NCBI GenBank assembly: GCA_964366725.1
Contig: CAYIUL010000012.1
Location: 1 to 13,448 of the forward strand
Reading direction: 5' to 3'
DNA length: 13,448 nt
Source: JACPAB01 sp964366725
GTDB lineage: Bacteria; Patescibacteriota; Minisyncoccia; 2-02-FULL-40-12; GWA2-44-9
The notes beneath the pieces were generated by a model, which was not told the origin of the DNA, did no database searches, and saw only the letters and a program-made list of their open reading frames with translations. How positions within the stretch are numbered: position 1 is the first letter of the stretch; every line of letters starts with the position of its first letter. Below are positions 1 to 5,776 of this stretch, in pieces. A program made the translations under genes and the position numbers.

Positions 1-723
1 GATATCCACGGCGGCGGAGAGGATTTGAAATTCCCCCACCATGAAGCCGAGATAGCCCAGCAAGAATCAGCTTCGGGTAAAAAACCGTTCGTCAAATACT
101 GGATGCATGTGGGATTTTTGGTGAACAAAGGCGAGAAGATGTCCAAGTCGCTCGGGAATTTTCAAACCGCCAACGAACTTCTTAAAAAATACCCGAAGGA
201 AGTGTTGAGATTTTATCTTTTGAGTGGTCATTACAGATCGCCCCTACAATTCTCTGAAGAAACTCTAAAGCAATCAGAGGGAGGTGTACAAAGATTGAGA
301 GAATTTTTGGCGCGATTGGAAAAAGTTGATAGCTTGGATTTCCACGATGCCATAGAATCAATGCTTCTGTCGGCCAAATCACATTATAATTTATATATGG
401 AAGAAGATTTTAATACTCAAGGAGCAATGGGGGCATTGTTTAGTCTATTAAAAGAAGTTTATCCTCGATTAGATACGAGAACAATCGGAAAAGAAAATGC
501 CAAAAATATCATAGATTTCCTTAATGAAGTAAATCAAACTCTGGGAATAATTCCGAAAGAATATAAAGAACCTCCAAAAGAAATTTTAGAACTCGTTAAC
601 AAGCGTCAAAAATTCAAAACTGAAAAGAATTGGGATGAAGCAGATAAAATAAGAGCCCAGATCGAAGAAATGGGCTATGAGGTTGAAGATACTATTTACG
701 GGCCCATCGTAACCAAGCCCTGA
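1..723 (+). CDS. cysS: Cysteinyl-tRNA synthetase, C-terminal part (5' end outside window)
   Basis: Charges tRNA-Cys with cysteine in the cytoplasm (class I synthetase). The frame is open from base 1, so the first part of the gene lies upstream; 240 residues are present. It opens with the family signature DIHGGGEDLKFPHHEAEIAQ. By analogy with the E. coli enzyme, His13 and Glu17 of this fragment are zinc ligands. The class I KMSKS loop is intact at 136-150. A helical anticodon-binding (DALR-like) region follows, and the typical tail with WDEADKIR and a final GPIVTKP ends at a TGA. The upstream HIGH motif and catalytic zinc cysteines are not visible. Base composition changes inside the gene: about 49% G+C in the first 180 nt, then near 30% in the stretches I counted further on. 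The next gene, dnaB, starts 161 nt downstream with its own promoter-like sequence. Identification is firm. Confidence 0.97.
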   Translation, partial: DIHGGGEDLKFPHHEAEIAQQESASGKKPFVKYWMHVGFLVNKGEKMSKSLGNFQTANELLKKYPKEVLRFYLLSGHYRSPLQFSEETLKQSEGGVQRLREFLARLEKVDSLDFHDAIESMLLSAKSHYNLYMEEDFNTQGAMGALFSLLKEVYPRLDTRTIGKENAKNIIDFLNEVNQTLGIIPKEYKEPPKEILELVNKRQKFKTEKNWDEADKIRAQIEEMGYEVEDTIYGPIVTKP

Positions 724-750
724 AACCAATAATAACAACTACCCAAATAC

Positions 751-770
751 AGGCGTATAAAAGTACGTCT
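751..770 (+). terminator. Weak hairpin after cysS, possible terminator
   Basis: A 7-bp stem (751-757 with 764-770, one G-T pair) and 6-nt loop lie 28 nt after the cysS stop, followed by AACGGTTTTA. The stem is modest and the T-run imperfect, so this is only a candidate end for the cysS transcript. The rest of the 724-884 gap holds the dnaB promoter candidate and nothing else I can recognise. Confidence 0.3.
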
Positions 771-838
771 AACGGTTTTATCGACATGACGGCTCCCTGT
801 TAAAGTTCTCACCCATAGAATTCCACAGTTAACGAACT

Positions 839-867
839 TTTACAACTTGCTTAAGCTTTTTTAATCT
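839..867 (+). promoter_or_regulatory. Candidate dnaB promoter
   Basis: TTTACA (839-844), a 17-nt spacer and TAATCT (862-867). The -35 is the same hexamer, at the same spacing, as in the rplU and 65-aa-gene promoters of this window; the -10 is poor. A start near 874 would leave a leader of about 11 nt containing the Shine-Dalgarno TTGGAG (875-880), 4 nt before the ATG. Confidence 0.4.
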
Positions 868-884
868 TTAATAATTGGAGATAT

Positions 885-2258
885 ATGACGAAGATCTCAC
901 CCGATAAACTTCCCCCGCAGAACATAGACGCCGAAAGATCCCTGCTCGGTTCGATTTTGATAGACCGCGAGGCGGTAAACAAGGTTGCCGACTACTTAAA
1001 GGCCCCGGATTTCTATCAGCGCGGCCACCAGCTCATATATGAGGCGGTCATGGCCCTTTTCGACAGGCGCGAACCGATAGATCTTCTGAATCTTTCGAAC
1101 AAACTGGAGGAGATGGGCGCCCTGGAACAAGTCGGCGGATTGACGTATCTGACATCTCTCGTCACCTCCGTCCCGACATCGGCCCACATATCGTCCTACG
1201 CCAAGATAGTCCAGAAGAAAAAGATGCTCCGGGACATGATAGACGCCGCCCATCATATTATCGGCTTAAGCAGTAACGACGAGGATGACGTGGAGAACCT
1301 TTTAGACGAAGCGGAAAAGAAGCTTTTTTCGGTATCCCAGAAGTCCCTGACTAAGAACTTTTTACCCATCTCGGCCACCCTTACCGAAGCTATGGATAGG
1401 ATAACCAACCAAGATGCCGGAATATTACGGGGTCTTAAAACCGACTATCACGACCTGGACGAAACCCTGGGCGGACTCCAAAAATCCGACCTGATTGTTC
1501 TCGCGGCAAGACCGTCGGTCGGGAAAACAGCATTTGCCATCAATCTTGCTTTGCGGGTTGCCAGGCAGGGTGTTCCTGTCGGAATATTCAGTATGGAAAT
1601 GTCCACTGACCAGGTCGTTGACCGCTTGATATCGGCCGGTTCCGGGGTGAGCTTGTGGAAGTTGAGAACCGGCAAACTGTCCCACCACGAAGAACATGAT
1701 GATTTTCTGAGAATTACCACCGCCTGCGACGAGTTGAGGTCTCTCCCCATCTTTATAGACGACACGCCTTCCCCGAATATCCTTCAGATGCGGGCAATGG
1801 CCAGACGTCTTATGATGGAACAGGGCGGATTGGGTCTTATAATAGTTGACTATTTACAGCTTATGGCCGGCCGCAAAAACTACGAAAGCCCGGTCCAACA
1901 AGTGACCGAAATATCCAGAGGCCTGAAAGGTTTGGCCAAAGAACTGAACATACCGATAGTGGCGATATCTCAGCTGTCCCGCGCCGTGGAACAGCGCGAC
2001 GGTCACAAGCCCCGCCTTTCGGACTTGAGGGATTCCGGCTCCATCGAACAGGACGCGGACCTGGTAATGTTCATTCACAGGGAAGACAAGGTCAATATGG
2101 AAAAAGCGCGCGAGAATAATACCGTAAATATGGCGCAGTTAATAATCGCCAAACACAGGAACGGCCCGACAGGAGAAATAGAATTCAGGGTTGACCCGGA
2201 AAGTTTAAGATTTATGGAAGTCGATAAAACTCATACGGCTCCGCTCGAATACATCTAA
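885..2258 (+). CDS. dnaB: Replicative DNA helicase DnaB
   Basis: Hexameric ATP-driven 5'-3' helicase that unwinds DNA at the replication fork. The 457-aa length is normal. Residues about 10-110 form the N-terminal DnaB domain (PQNIDAERSLLGSIL). A linker follows, then the RecA-like C-terminal domain with Walker A ARPSVGKTA at 208-216, Walker B LIIVDYLQLM at 318-327, ISQLSR at 361-366 and the conserved segment KPRLSDLRDSGSIEQDAD at 375-392. No intein or insertion interrupts it. The ATG is supported by TTGGAG 4 nt upstream and by the typical N-terminus. recR follows after only 3 nt, so the two are probably cotranscribed; pairing a fork helicase with a recombination mediator is sensible but not a classic operon. 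Identification is firm. Confidence 0.98.
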   Translation: MTKISPDKLPPQNIDAERSLLGSILIDREAVNKVADYLKAPDFYQRGHQLIYEAVMALFDRREPIDLLNLSNKLEEMGALEQVGGLTYLTSLVTSVPTSAHISSYAKIVQKKKMLRDMIDAAHHIIGLSSNDEDDVENLLDEAEKKLFSVSQKSLTKNFLPISATLTEAMDRITNQDAGILRGLKTDYHDLDETLGGLQKSDLIVLAARPSVGKTAFAINLALRVARQGVPVGIFSMEMSTDQVVDRLISAGSGVSLWKLRTGKLSHHEEHDDFLRITTACDELRSLPIFIDDTPSPNILQMRAMARRLMMEQGGLGLIIVDYLQLMAGRKNYESPVQQVTEISRGLKGLAKELNIPIVAISQLSRAVEQRDGHKPRLSDLRDSGSIEQDADLVMFIHREDKVNMEKARENNTVNMAQLIIAKHRNGPTGEIEFRVDPESLRFMEVDKTHTAPLEYI

Positions 2259-2261
2259 AGC

Positions 2262-2861
2262 ATGAATCCTAATTTCAAAAGAATTGTCCGACTTTTTCAG
2301 AAACTCCCCGGCGTCGGCCCAAGACAGGCCGCCCGCTTTGTTTTGGCTTTGATGGAAAAGCCGGACGCCGAACTGCAGGACCTCGGAAAAGCCATCCAGA
2401 ATCTGAAAAAAGAAATATCTTTTTGTCCTAACTGTTTTAATATCAGCGACAACGGGCTTTGTGCTGTTTGTGTGAACGAAAAACGCGACAAGAGCAAAGT
2501 GCTGGTCGTAGAAAAAGTCACCGACCTTGACTCCATCGAGAAGACCGGCTTATACAACGGCCTTTATCACGTGCTTGGAGGAGCGGTAAATCCTCTGGAC
2601 GGCGCGACGCCCGGAACTCTCAAAATAAGAGAATTGGCAAGTCGTGTTGAAGATATAACCAAAAAGAACGATCGGGTTGAGCTCATCATCGCCACAAACC
2701 CCAACACACCCGGTGAGACAACGGCGCTCTATCTCAAAGATCTTTTCGCGAACAAAAAAGGCGTGGTCCTGACCCGCCTCGCCCGAGGCCTCGCCTCGGG
2801 CTCAAACCTCGAATATGCTGACGAGATAACCCTCAAGAACGCATTGGAGCATCGGAAGTAA
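2262..2861 (+). CDS. recR: Recombination mediator protein RecR
   Basis: RecR acts with RecO (and RecF) to load RecA on SSB-coated gaps during recombinational repair. At 199 aa it is full length. Domains in order: helix-hairpin-helix (KLPGVGPRQAARFVL, about 14-28), C4 zinc finger (Cys55, Cys58, Cys67, Cys70), Toprim domain (about 79-175, with VVEKVTDLDSIE and ATNPNTPGETT), and the C-terminal TRLARGL...LEYADEITL segment. The start is 3 nt after the dnaB stop with no clear Shine-Dalgarno, which suggests translation coupled to dnaB. Codons for ARGLASG coincide with a 9-bp inverted repeat (2781-2801), but RecR has a segment of this length there normally, so the reading frame is not expanded. Identification is firm. 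Confidence 0.97.
   Translation: MNPNFKRIVRLFQKLPGVGPRQAARFVLALMEKPDAELQDLGKAIQNLKKEISFCPNCFNISDNGLCAVCVNEKRDKSKVLVVEKVTDLDSIEKTGLYNGLYHVLGGAVNPLDGATPGTLKIRELASRVEDITKKNDRVELIIATNPNTPGETTALYLKDLFANKKGVVLTRLARGLASGSNLEYADEITLKNALEHRK
2781..2801. repeat. Intragenic hairpin palindrome in recR
   Basis: Perfect 9-bp inverted repeat GCCCGAGGC / GCCTCGGGC with a 3-nt loop (CTC), inside recR. It resembles the G+C-rich palindromes in ftsI and the last gene but could be chance, because the encoded residues replace a normal segment of the family rather than lengthening the protein. Confidence 0.5.
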
Positions 2862-2863
2862 AA

Positions 2864-2884
2864 AAGACCGCAGCCGAGCGGTCT
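2864..2884 (-). terminator. Intrinsic terminator reading leftward (rplU side)
   Basis: A 7-bp stem AGACCGC / GCGGTCT (2865-2871 with 2878-2884) with a 6-nt loop. On the - strand it is followed by a run of six T, the classic Rho-independent form, so it can stop leftward transcription from rplU as a second, backup terminator. On the + strand, just after the recR stop, the tail (CTTAAG) is not T-rich. Confidence 0.6.
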
Positions 2885-2959
2885 CTTAAGTGTCTTTGCC
2901 TTCCATCTCAAGGTCGGGTTTTTCCGAAGTAATAGCGATAAAGGTGATTCCCTTGTCAA

Positions 2960-2993
2960 AACAAAAATCTCCGTCTAGGCGGAGATTTTTGTT
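2960..2993. terminator. Bidirectional terminator between recR and rplU
   Basis: Perfect 14-bp stem (2960-2973 with 2980-2993) and 6-nt loop TCTAGG. The stem ends in A5 on one side and T5 on the other, so either strand yields a hairpin with a U-run. It lies between the convergent recR (+) and rplU (-) and ends 9 nt from the rplU stop codon. Confidence 0.85.
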
Positions 2994-3002
2994 ATCCTTC
3001 GA

Positions 3003-3308
3003 TTAACTCAGGATCTTGACGATTTGGACTTTGGTGTAGGGCTGTCGGTGACCCTTTTTCTTATGCTGACGGGTCTTTGATTTATATCGGAAAACCATTT
3101 TCTTTTCTCCTTTGCCGTTTTCCAAAACCTTGGCCGTAACCTTGGCTCCCGAAACAACTGGCTTGCCGACTTTAACCTCTCCATTGGCCACCATCAGAAC
3201 CTTGTCAAAAACAACTTCCCCATTTGGGGACTCAAGCTTCTCAACGTATAAAACATCGCCCTCGGCGACTTTGTATTGTTTCCCCCCGGTTTTAATGATT
3301 GCGAACAT
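3003..3308 (-). CDS. rplU: 50S ribosomal protein bL21
   Basis: Large-subunit ribosomal protein that binds 23S rRNA. 101 aa, the usual length; begins MFAIIKTGGKQYKVAEGD, and has the basic FRYKSKTRQHKKKGHRQPYTKV segment followed by IVKI near the end, all family signatures. In most bacteria rplU is followed by rpmA (bL27); here it is followed only by terminators and the convergent recR, so rpmA must be elsewhere or absent. There is no Shine-Dalgarno sequence, and the upstream promoter (3318-3346) puts the transcript start almost at the ATG, so the mRNA may be leaderless. Identification is firm. Confidence 0.98.
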   Translation of the reverse strand: MFAIIKTGGKQYKVAEGDVLYVEKLESPNGEVVFDKVLMVANGEVKVGKPVVSGAKVTAKVLENGKGEKKMVFRYKSKTRQHKKKGHRQPYTKVQIVKILS

Positions 3309-3317
3309 TGTCTAAAG

Positions 3318-3346
3318 ATATTACTTGAAAATGATGATTTTGTAAA
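3318..3346 (-). promoter_or_regulatory. rplU promoter, possibly giving a leaderless mRNA
   Basis: On the - strand TTTACA (3341-3346), a 17-nt spacer, then TAATAT (3318-3323). Only 9 nt separate the -10 from the ATG, so a start at the usual distance leaves a leader of about 0-3 nt. Confidence 0.55.
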
Positions 3347-3351
3347 GATAA

Positions 3352-3386
3352 GCCCCGCGTGATGCGGGGCCCGACCTGGGAGGTCG
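3352..3386 (-). terminator. Double hairpin after the 187-aa secreted protein gene
   Basis: Two adjacent hairpins just after the stop codon at 3395-3397: CGACCT-GGG-AGGTCG (3372-3386, 6-bp stem, 3-nt loop) and GCCCCGC-GTGAT-GCGGGGC (3352-3370, 7-bp stem). On the - strand the second is followed by TTATCTTT, a weak T-tract. This is the likely transcript end of the cassette; the rplU promoter begins 6 nt further on. Confidence 0.6.
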
Positions 3387-3394
3387 TACGGCTT

Positions 3395-3958
3395 TTAGAA
3401 ACTGACCCGGGCGGCCAGTATCCCGTTGAACCTGCCCGTGCTCCAGTCGTAGAGCGGAGCGCCCCAGACCATGACCGGCGTTCCGGGGATGTTCAACTCG
3501 ACCCTGGGGCCGACACCGAGCATGTGCTGGACAATGGCGCCCGCGCCGAGCCAACCGGTTGCCTTGACGTTGAACTCGGACTTGTACCAGTGGTCTCCTC
3601 CGCCGTCCTCGTAGAGTGAAAGGAGCGAGCAGCGGCCGCGGCCCATCCAGACGAACGTGCCGAAACGTTCCGGGTTGTCCGCCTGTTCGAGGCCGACGCC
3701 TGCGCCAACCTGCAGCCACGAGCTCGGAGAGTATGTCGGGCCGACATAGGCCTGGGCCCACCCCTCGCCGATCTGGAACCAGGCATATATGCCCAGCTTT
3801 TCGTCGAGCTTATGAGAAACCAGACCGTTGATCCAGGGCGAGCTTCCGCTGTCCGAGACGATGTTCTGCTCCTCAACCCAGAAGCTCGTGGAACTCTGCG
3901 CGAACACCGGCGACGCCAGCGAAACTGACACAACGAAGGCCAGCAGGAAATTCTTCAC
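3395..3958 (-). CDS. Secreted, beta-barrel-like protein of unknown function
   Basis: I do not recognise a named family. The 187-aa product starts with a signal peptide (MKNFLLAFVVSVSLASPVFA, cleavage likely after residue 20). The rest is a series of short alternating strands rich in Trp, Tyr, Gly and Phe, such as WLQVGAGVGL, FGTFVWMG and VMVWGAPLYDW, and the last residue is Phe (AARVSF). That pattern resembles small outer-membrane beta-barrels, odd for a lineage regarded as lacking an outer membrane. The start is GTG at 3958, with AGGAG on the - strand (3966-3970) 7 nt before it. The GTG overlaps the TGA of the preceding 65-aa gene (GTGA), so translation is coupled. The region is clearly richer in G+C than its neighbours, which may indicate transfer. 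Alternatives: a surface-layer-associated or secreted beta-sheet protein. Confidence 0.8.
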   Translation of the reverse strand: MKNFLLAFVVSVSLASPVFAQSSTSFWVEEQNIVSDSGSSPWINGLVSHKLDEKLGIYAWFQIGEGWAQAYVGPTYSPSSWLQVGAGVGLEQADNPERFGTFVWMGRGRCSLLSLYEDGGGDHWYKSEFNVKATGWLGAGAIVQHMLGVGPRVELNIPGTPVMVWGAPLYDWSTGRFNGILAARVSF

Positions 3959-4152
3959 AGCTTTTCTCCTTTTCTCTGGTTATCTGAAGACTGCTTGTTA
4001 TAGAACCGGAAATCCATCTCCGGACTCCAGGCCCTGGCACGCACTGTAGGCGCAATATCCTCGGGCTTGGTCTTCTTCTCTACCCCGCCGAGAATACAGG
4101 ATCCTCGCCTGATGATCCCGAAGATCTTCCGGTTACTGGTCAGCTTGGGCAC
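3955..4152 (-). CDS. 65-aa hypothetical protein, first gene of the secreted-protein cassette
   Basis: A small basic protein without signal peptide or membrane segment and with no family I recognise. The chosen start is GTG at 4152 because a perfect AGGAGG (complement of 4157-4162) lies 4 nt before it; a longer frame to a TTG at 4188 (77 aa) has no such support and would begin close to the expected transcript start. The stop TGA overlaps the GTG of the 187-aa gene by 4 nt. The protein carries one Cys (residue 19), a basic N-terminal third and a charged, hydrophilic tail (KQSSDNQRKGEKL). It may be partly a leader that drives translation of the downstream secreted protein. That it is translated is well supported; its function is unknown. 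Confidence 0.65.
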   Translation of the reverse strand: MPKLTSNRKIFGIIRRGSCILGGVEKKTKPEDIAPTVRARAWSPEMDFRFYNKQSSDNQRKGEKL

Positions 4153-4190
4153 AGAACCTCCTATCCAAATGCGAATGAACTTGCCCAAAC

Positions 4191-4219
4191 ACTATAACAC
4201 AATATTAAAGTTTTGTAAA
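4191..4219 (-). promoter_or_regulatory. Promoter of the 65-aa/187-aa cassette
   Basis: On the - strand TTTACA (4214-4219), 17-nt spacer, TATAGT (4191-4196). A start about 7 nt downstream gives a leader of roughly 30 nt containing the AGGAGG. The -35 lies inside the T-rich tail of the preceding gene's terminator, so the two units are fused back to back. Confidence 0.7.
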
Positions 4220-4241
4220 ATAAAGGCCCCTTTAGGGGGCT
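4216..4241 (-). terminator. Intrinsic terminator of the saccharopine-dehydrogenase-family gene
   Basis: GCCCC / GGGGC stem (4226-4230 with 4236-4240, extendable by one G-T pair) followed on the - strand by TTTATTTTA. The stem overlaps the TAG stop codon (4240-4242), leaving no 3' untranslated spacer. Confidence 0.7.
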
Positions 4242-5376
4242 ATTCTTGTGTGATCAGGAAATAATTCCCGACCTCGGCAATTACTCTGTTCAAGCTATCG
4301 CCGGTCAAAGCTTCATCGGGAGAAAGCACGCCCGGCAGCGCCATCCCAAGGGCAATCGCCCTGGCGGTCAAAGCGGTTGTAAATCCGGTGGTTTGCTCCA
4401 TAGCGGACATCCCCAATGCTTCATCGTAAGTGACCAGCATCCCGGATGCCAGTTTCTTCATCCCGTATTCAACTTCTACTTTCATCCATACCAGATCCGG
4501 ATGTTCGGCGTCTACAGGGGTATCGATAAGCGGACTTATCTTTTCTTCGAATGATTCCTGACTGGTATTCCGGATAAACCTGACGAAACCGGGCCAGCGG
4601 ACCGTTTTTTCGTAAAGCGAGGTCACGCCCAAACCTTGGAAGCCCCAAGGAGCCAAACCTGCGCCGGAGGTAATGAATGCTTCCACTACCCCGTTAAAGT
4701 GATCCGAAAATTGCGTCAGTTCGTCCACCCGGAATATCTCGTATCCGGATAACGGCGCGACGGTCTGGATCATGCCGTCTTTGATAATGACAGCGTCGTC
4801 GTAGCACAGGTGGCGCAAGCCCTCGAACGAAAACATATTTTGGTGATAAATTGGCGGCTGCGGTTTCTGGGGCAATCCGCCGACATAAATAACGACCTCG
4901 CGTTTTACGTCTCTGTCTTCATCCTTGACGCTTTCCTCCACCAGTTTCCGGGCGATCATAACGCCGAGACCGGGCATTAATCCGCAATCCGGCACCACCG
5001 AAACGCCTTTGGAGCGGGCGGACTCGTCCATGCTTTTCATAGCCAAAGAAACAGGAAGCACTCCCCCAAGATCGCAAAAATTTTCCTTCCGGCGGATCGC
5101 GGCTTCGGCAAGAAACAAATTGTATCGGGCCGGCAAGGCGCTGATGACAACATTTACCGGCGGCATTTTTTTAAGCGCGTTCGGATCGTTTGCGTCAAAA
5201 TTCACATACCCGCAAGCAACGGCCGGAAATCTTCCGGAGACCTCGGCGACAACGCGCCGGGCCGCCTCGATATTGATATCGCCTATCAGGATAGAAGACG
5301 TATCGCGCTGTTCCGCCAAACAATGGGCAATGGGCCGTCCCATGTGTGTTCCGAGAACCAGATACCTGAATCCCAT
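4240..5376 (-). CDS. Saccharopine dehydrogenase-family oxidoreductase (lysine 6-dehydrogenase-like)
   Basis: A 378-aa NAD(P)-dependent oxidoreductase of the saccharopine/lysine dehydrogenase superfamily. Residues 1-130 form the Rossmann domain, with VVISALPARYN at 76-86. The catalytic domain shows VVPDCGLMPGLGVMIA (127-142), VGGLP (165-169), TVRWPGF (258-264) and MEQTTGFTTALTARAIALG (326-344), matching the family's conserved PGL, WPG and TTG segments. The dinucleotide loop is unusual: GTHMG (9-13) instead of GxGxxG, one residue short and without the middle Gly. Asp33 at the end of strand 2 favours NAD over NADP. Exact substrate is not decidable from sequence; related enzymes act on lysine, saccharopine or carboxyspermidines. 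It is monocistronic, with its own TATAAT promoter and a terminator overlapping its stop. The ATG is preceded by GGGGG, a weak Shine-Dalgarno. Confidence 0.85.
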   Translation of the reverse strand: MGFRYLVLGTHMGRPIAHCLAEQRDTSSILIGDINIEAARRVVAEVSGRFPAVACGYVNFDANDPNALKKMPPVNVVISALPARYNLFLAEAAIRRKENFCDLGGVLPVSLAMKSMDESARSKGVSVVPDCGLMPGLGVMIARKLVEESVKDEDRDVKREVVIYVGGLPQKPQPPIYHQNMFSFEGLRHLCYDDAVIIKDGMIQTVAPLSGYEIFRVDELTQFSDHFNGVVEAFITSGAGLAPWGFQGLGVTSLYEKTVRWPGFVRFIRNTSQESFEEKISPLIDTPVDAEHPDLVWMKVEVEYGMKKLASGMLVTYDEALGMSAMEQTTGFTTALTARAIALGMALPGVLSPDEALTGDSLNRVIAEVGNYFLITQE

Positions 5377-5409
5377 AGAACCCCCAAATTAATGAACAAG
5401 ATGCGCAAA

Positions 5410-5437
5410 ATTATACCTATTTTTGAGAATAAAACAA
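5410..5437 (-). promoter_or_regulatory. Promoter of the saccharopine-dehydrogenase-family gene
   Basis: On the - strand TTGTTT (5432-5437), 16-nt spacer, consensus TATAAT (5410-5415). Expected start near 5403, giving a leader of about 26 nt. It begins 7 nt beyond the tRNA-Glu 3' end. Confidence 0.65.
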
Positions 5438-5443
5438 TACTTG

Positions 5444-5518
5444 CAGCGCCAACCGGATTTGAACCGGTGTTACATGGATGAGAACCATGTGTCCTGGACC
5501 GGGCTAGACGATGGCGCC
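5444..5518 (-). tRNA. tRNA-Glu (anticodon CTC)
   Basis: 75 nt folding as a complete cloverleaf. Acceptor GGCGCCA / TGGCGCT; D stem GTCT / GGAC; anticodon stem CATGG / CCATG with loop TTCTCAT, so anticodon CTC (+ strand 5480-5482), reading GAG; T stem ACCGG / CCGGT with canonical loop TTCAAAT. The discriminator is G, and CCA is not encoded (GCAAG follows), so a CCA-adding enzyme is needed. It is transcribed from the promoter at 5540-5567. Confidence 0.95.
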
Positions 5519-5539
5519 ATATTACTGAAAAGCAACACT

Positions 5540-5567
5540 ATTTTATCACAAATTTCTCGTTTGACAA
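5540..5567 (-). promoter_or_regulatory. Promoter of tRNA-Glu, overlapping a divergent promoter
   Basis: On the - strand TTGTCA (5562-5567), 16-nt spacer, TAAAAT (5540-5545), 21 nt before the tRNA. Its -35 shares five bases with the TTGACA -35 of the + strand promoter at 5561-5590, so polymerases on the two promoters should compete. Confidence 0.6.
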
Positions 5568-5590
5568 AATACCTAAAAGCATGCTATAAT
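5561..5590 (+). promoter_or_regulatory. Consensus sigma-70-type promoter of the small membrane protein pair
   Basis: TTGACA (5561-5566), 18-nt spacer, TATAAT (5585-5590): both hexamers match the sigma-70 consensus exactly, the best promoter in the window. A start near 5597 leaves a leader of about 23 nt that contains AAGGAGGA just before the ATG at 5620. Confidence 0.85.
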
Positions 5591-5619
5591 TTAAACGTAA
5601 CTACCCAAAAGGAGGAAGC

Positions 5620-5775
5620 ATGTCGAAAAACTTTCCGTCCGTCGTTATCTTCTTCGCCCTAGTCATCGCCATCATCTTGTTCGGTGTCTGGTTCAAGAAT
5701 ACCGCCAACAAGGTGCTGGCCAAGTGTACGGCCGTCGAGCTGGTGCTCGGCGACAAATGCGAAGGAGGTAAGTAA
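5620..5775 (+). CDS. 51-aa single-pass membrane protein, unknown function
   Basis: A small gene with strong expression signals: a perfect consensus promoter 30 nt upstream and AAGGAGGA 3-4 nt before the ATG. The product has a short charged N-terminus (MSKNFPS), one hydrophobic helix (about 7-25) and a tail with two cysteines (Cys36 and Cys47, 11 apart) that could form a disulfide or bind metal; which side of the membrane it faces is not certain. The last codons GAA GGA GGT AAG also form the ribosome-binding site of the next gene, which starts 1 nt after this stop, so the pair is coupled. I recognise no family. A toxin-like, holin-like or stress small protein is possible but unsupported. Confidence 0.75.
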   Translation: MSKNFPSVVIFFALVIAIILFGVWFKNTANKVLAKCTAVELVLGDKCEGGK

Positions 5776-5776
5776 G

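Noticed and set aside
2729..2959. - strand 76-codon frame downstream of rplU
   Set aside because: Mostly antisense to the recR 3' end and lying at the recR-rplU terminators, with no start signals.
3359..3831. Long frames on both strands over the barrel-like gene (for example + strand 3359-3619 and 3616-3831, - strand 3321-3761 and 3493-3933)
   Set aside because: G+C-rich sequence makes stops rare in all frames; only the 3395-3958 frame has a signal peptide, Shine-Dalgarno and coupling, and the others are Arg/Pro/Ser-rich shadows.
4153..4188. TTG start giving a 77-aa form of the 65-aa protein
   Set aside because: No ribosome site before the TTG, and it lies at or just after the expected transcript start; GTG 4152 has a perfect AGGAGG.
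5423..5662. + strand frame of 79 codons
   Set aside because: It runs across tRNA-Glu and a strong promoter; not a plausible gene.
5684..5776. Upstream extension of the 70-aa gene to a start at 5684
   Set aside because: It would overlap the 51-aa gene in another frame; AGGAGG just before ATG 5777 and the hydrophobic start MWYLILLF favour the short form.
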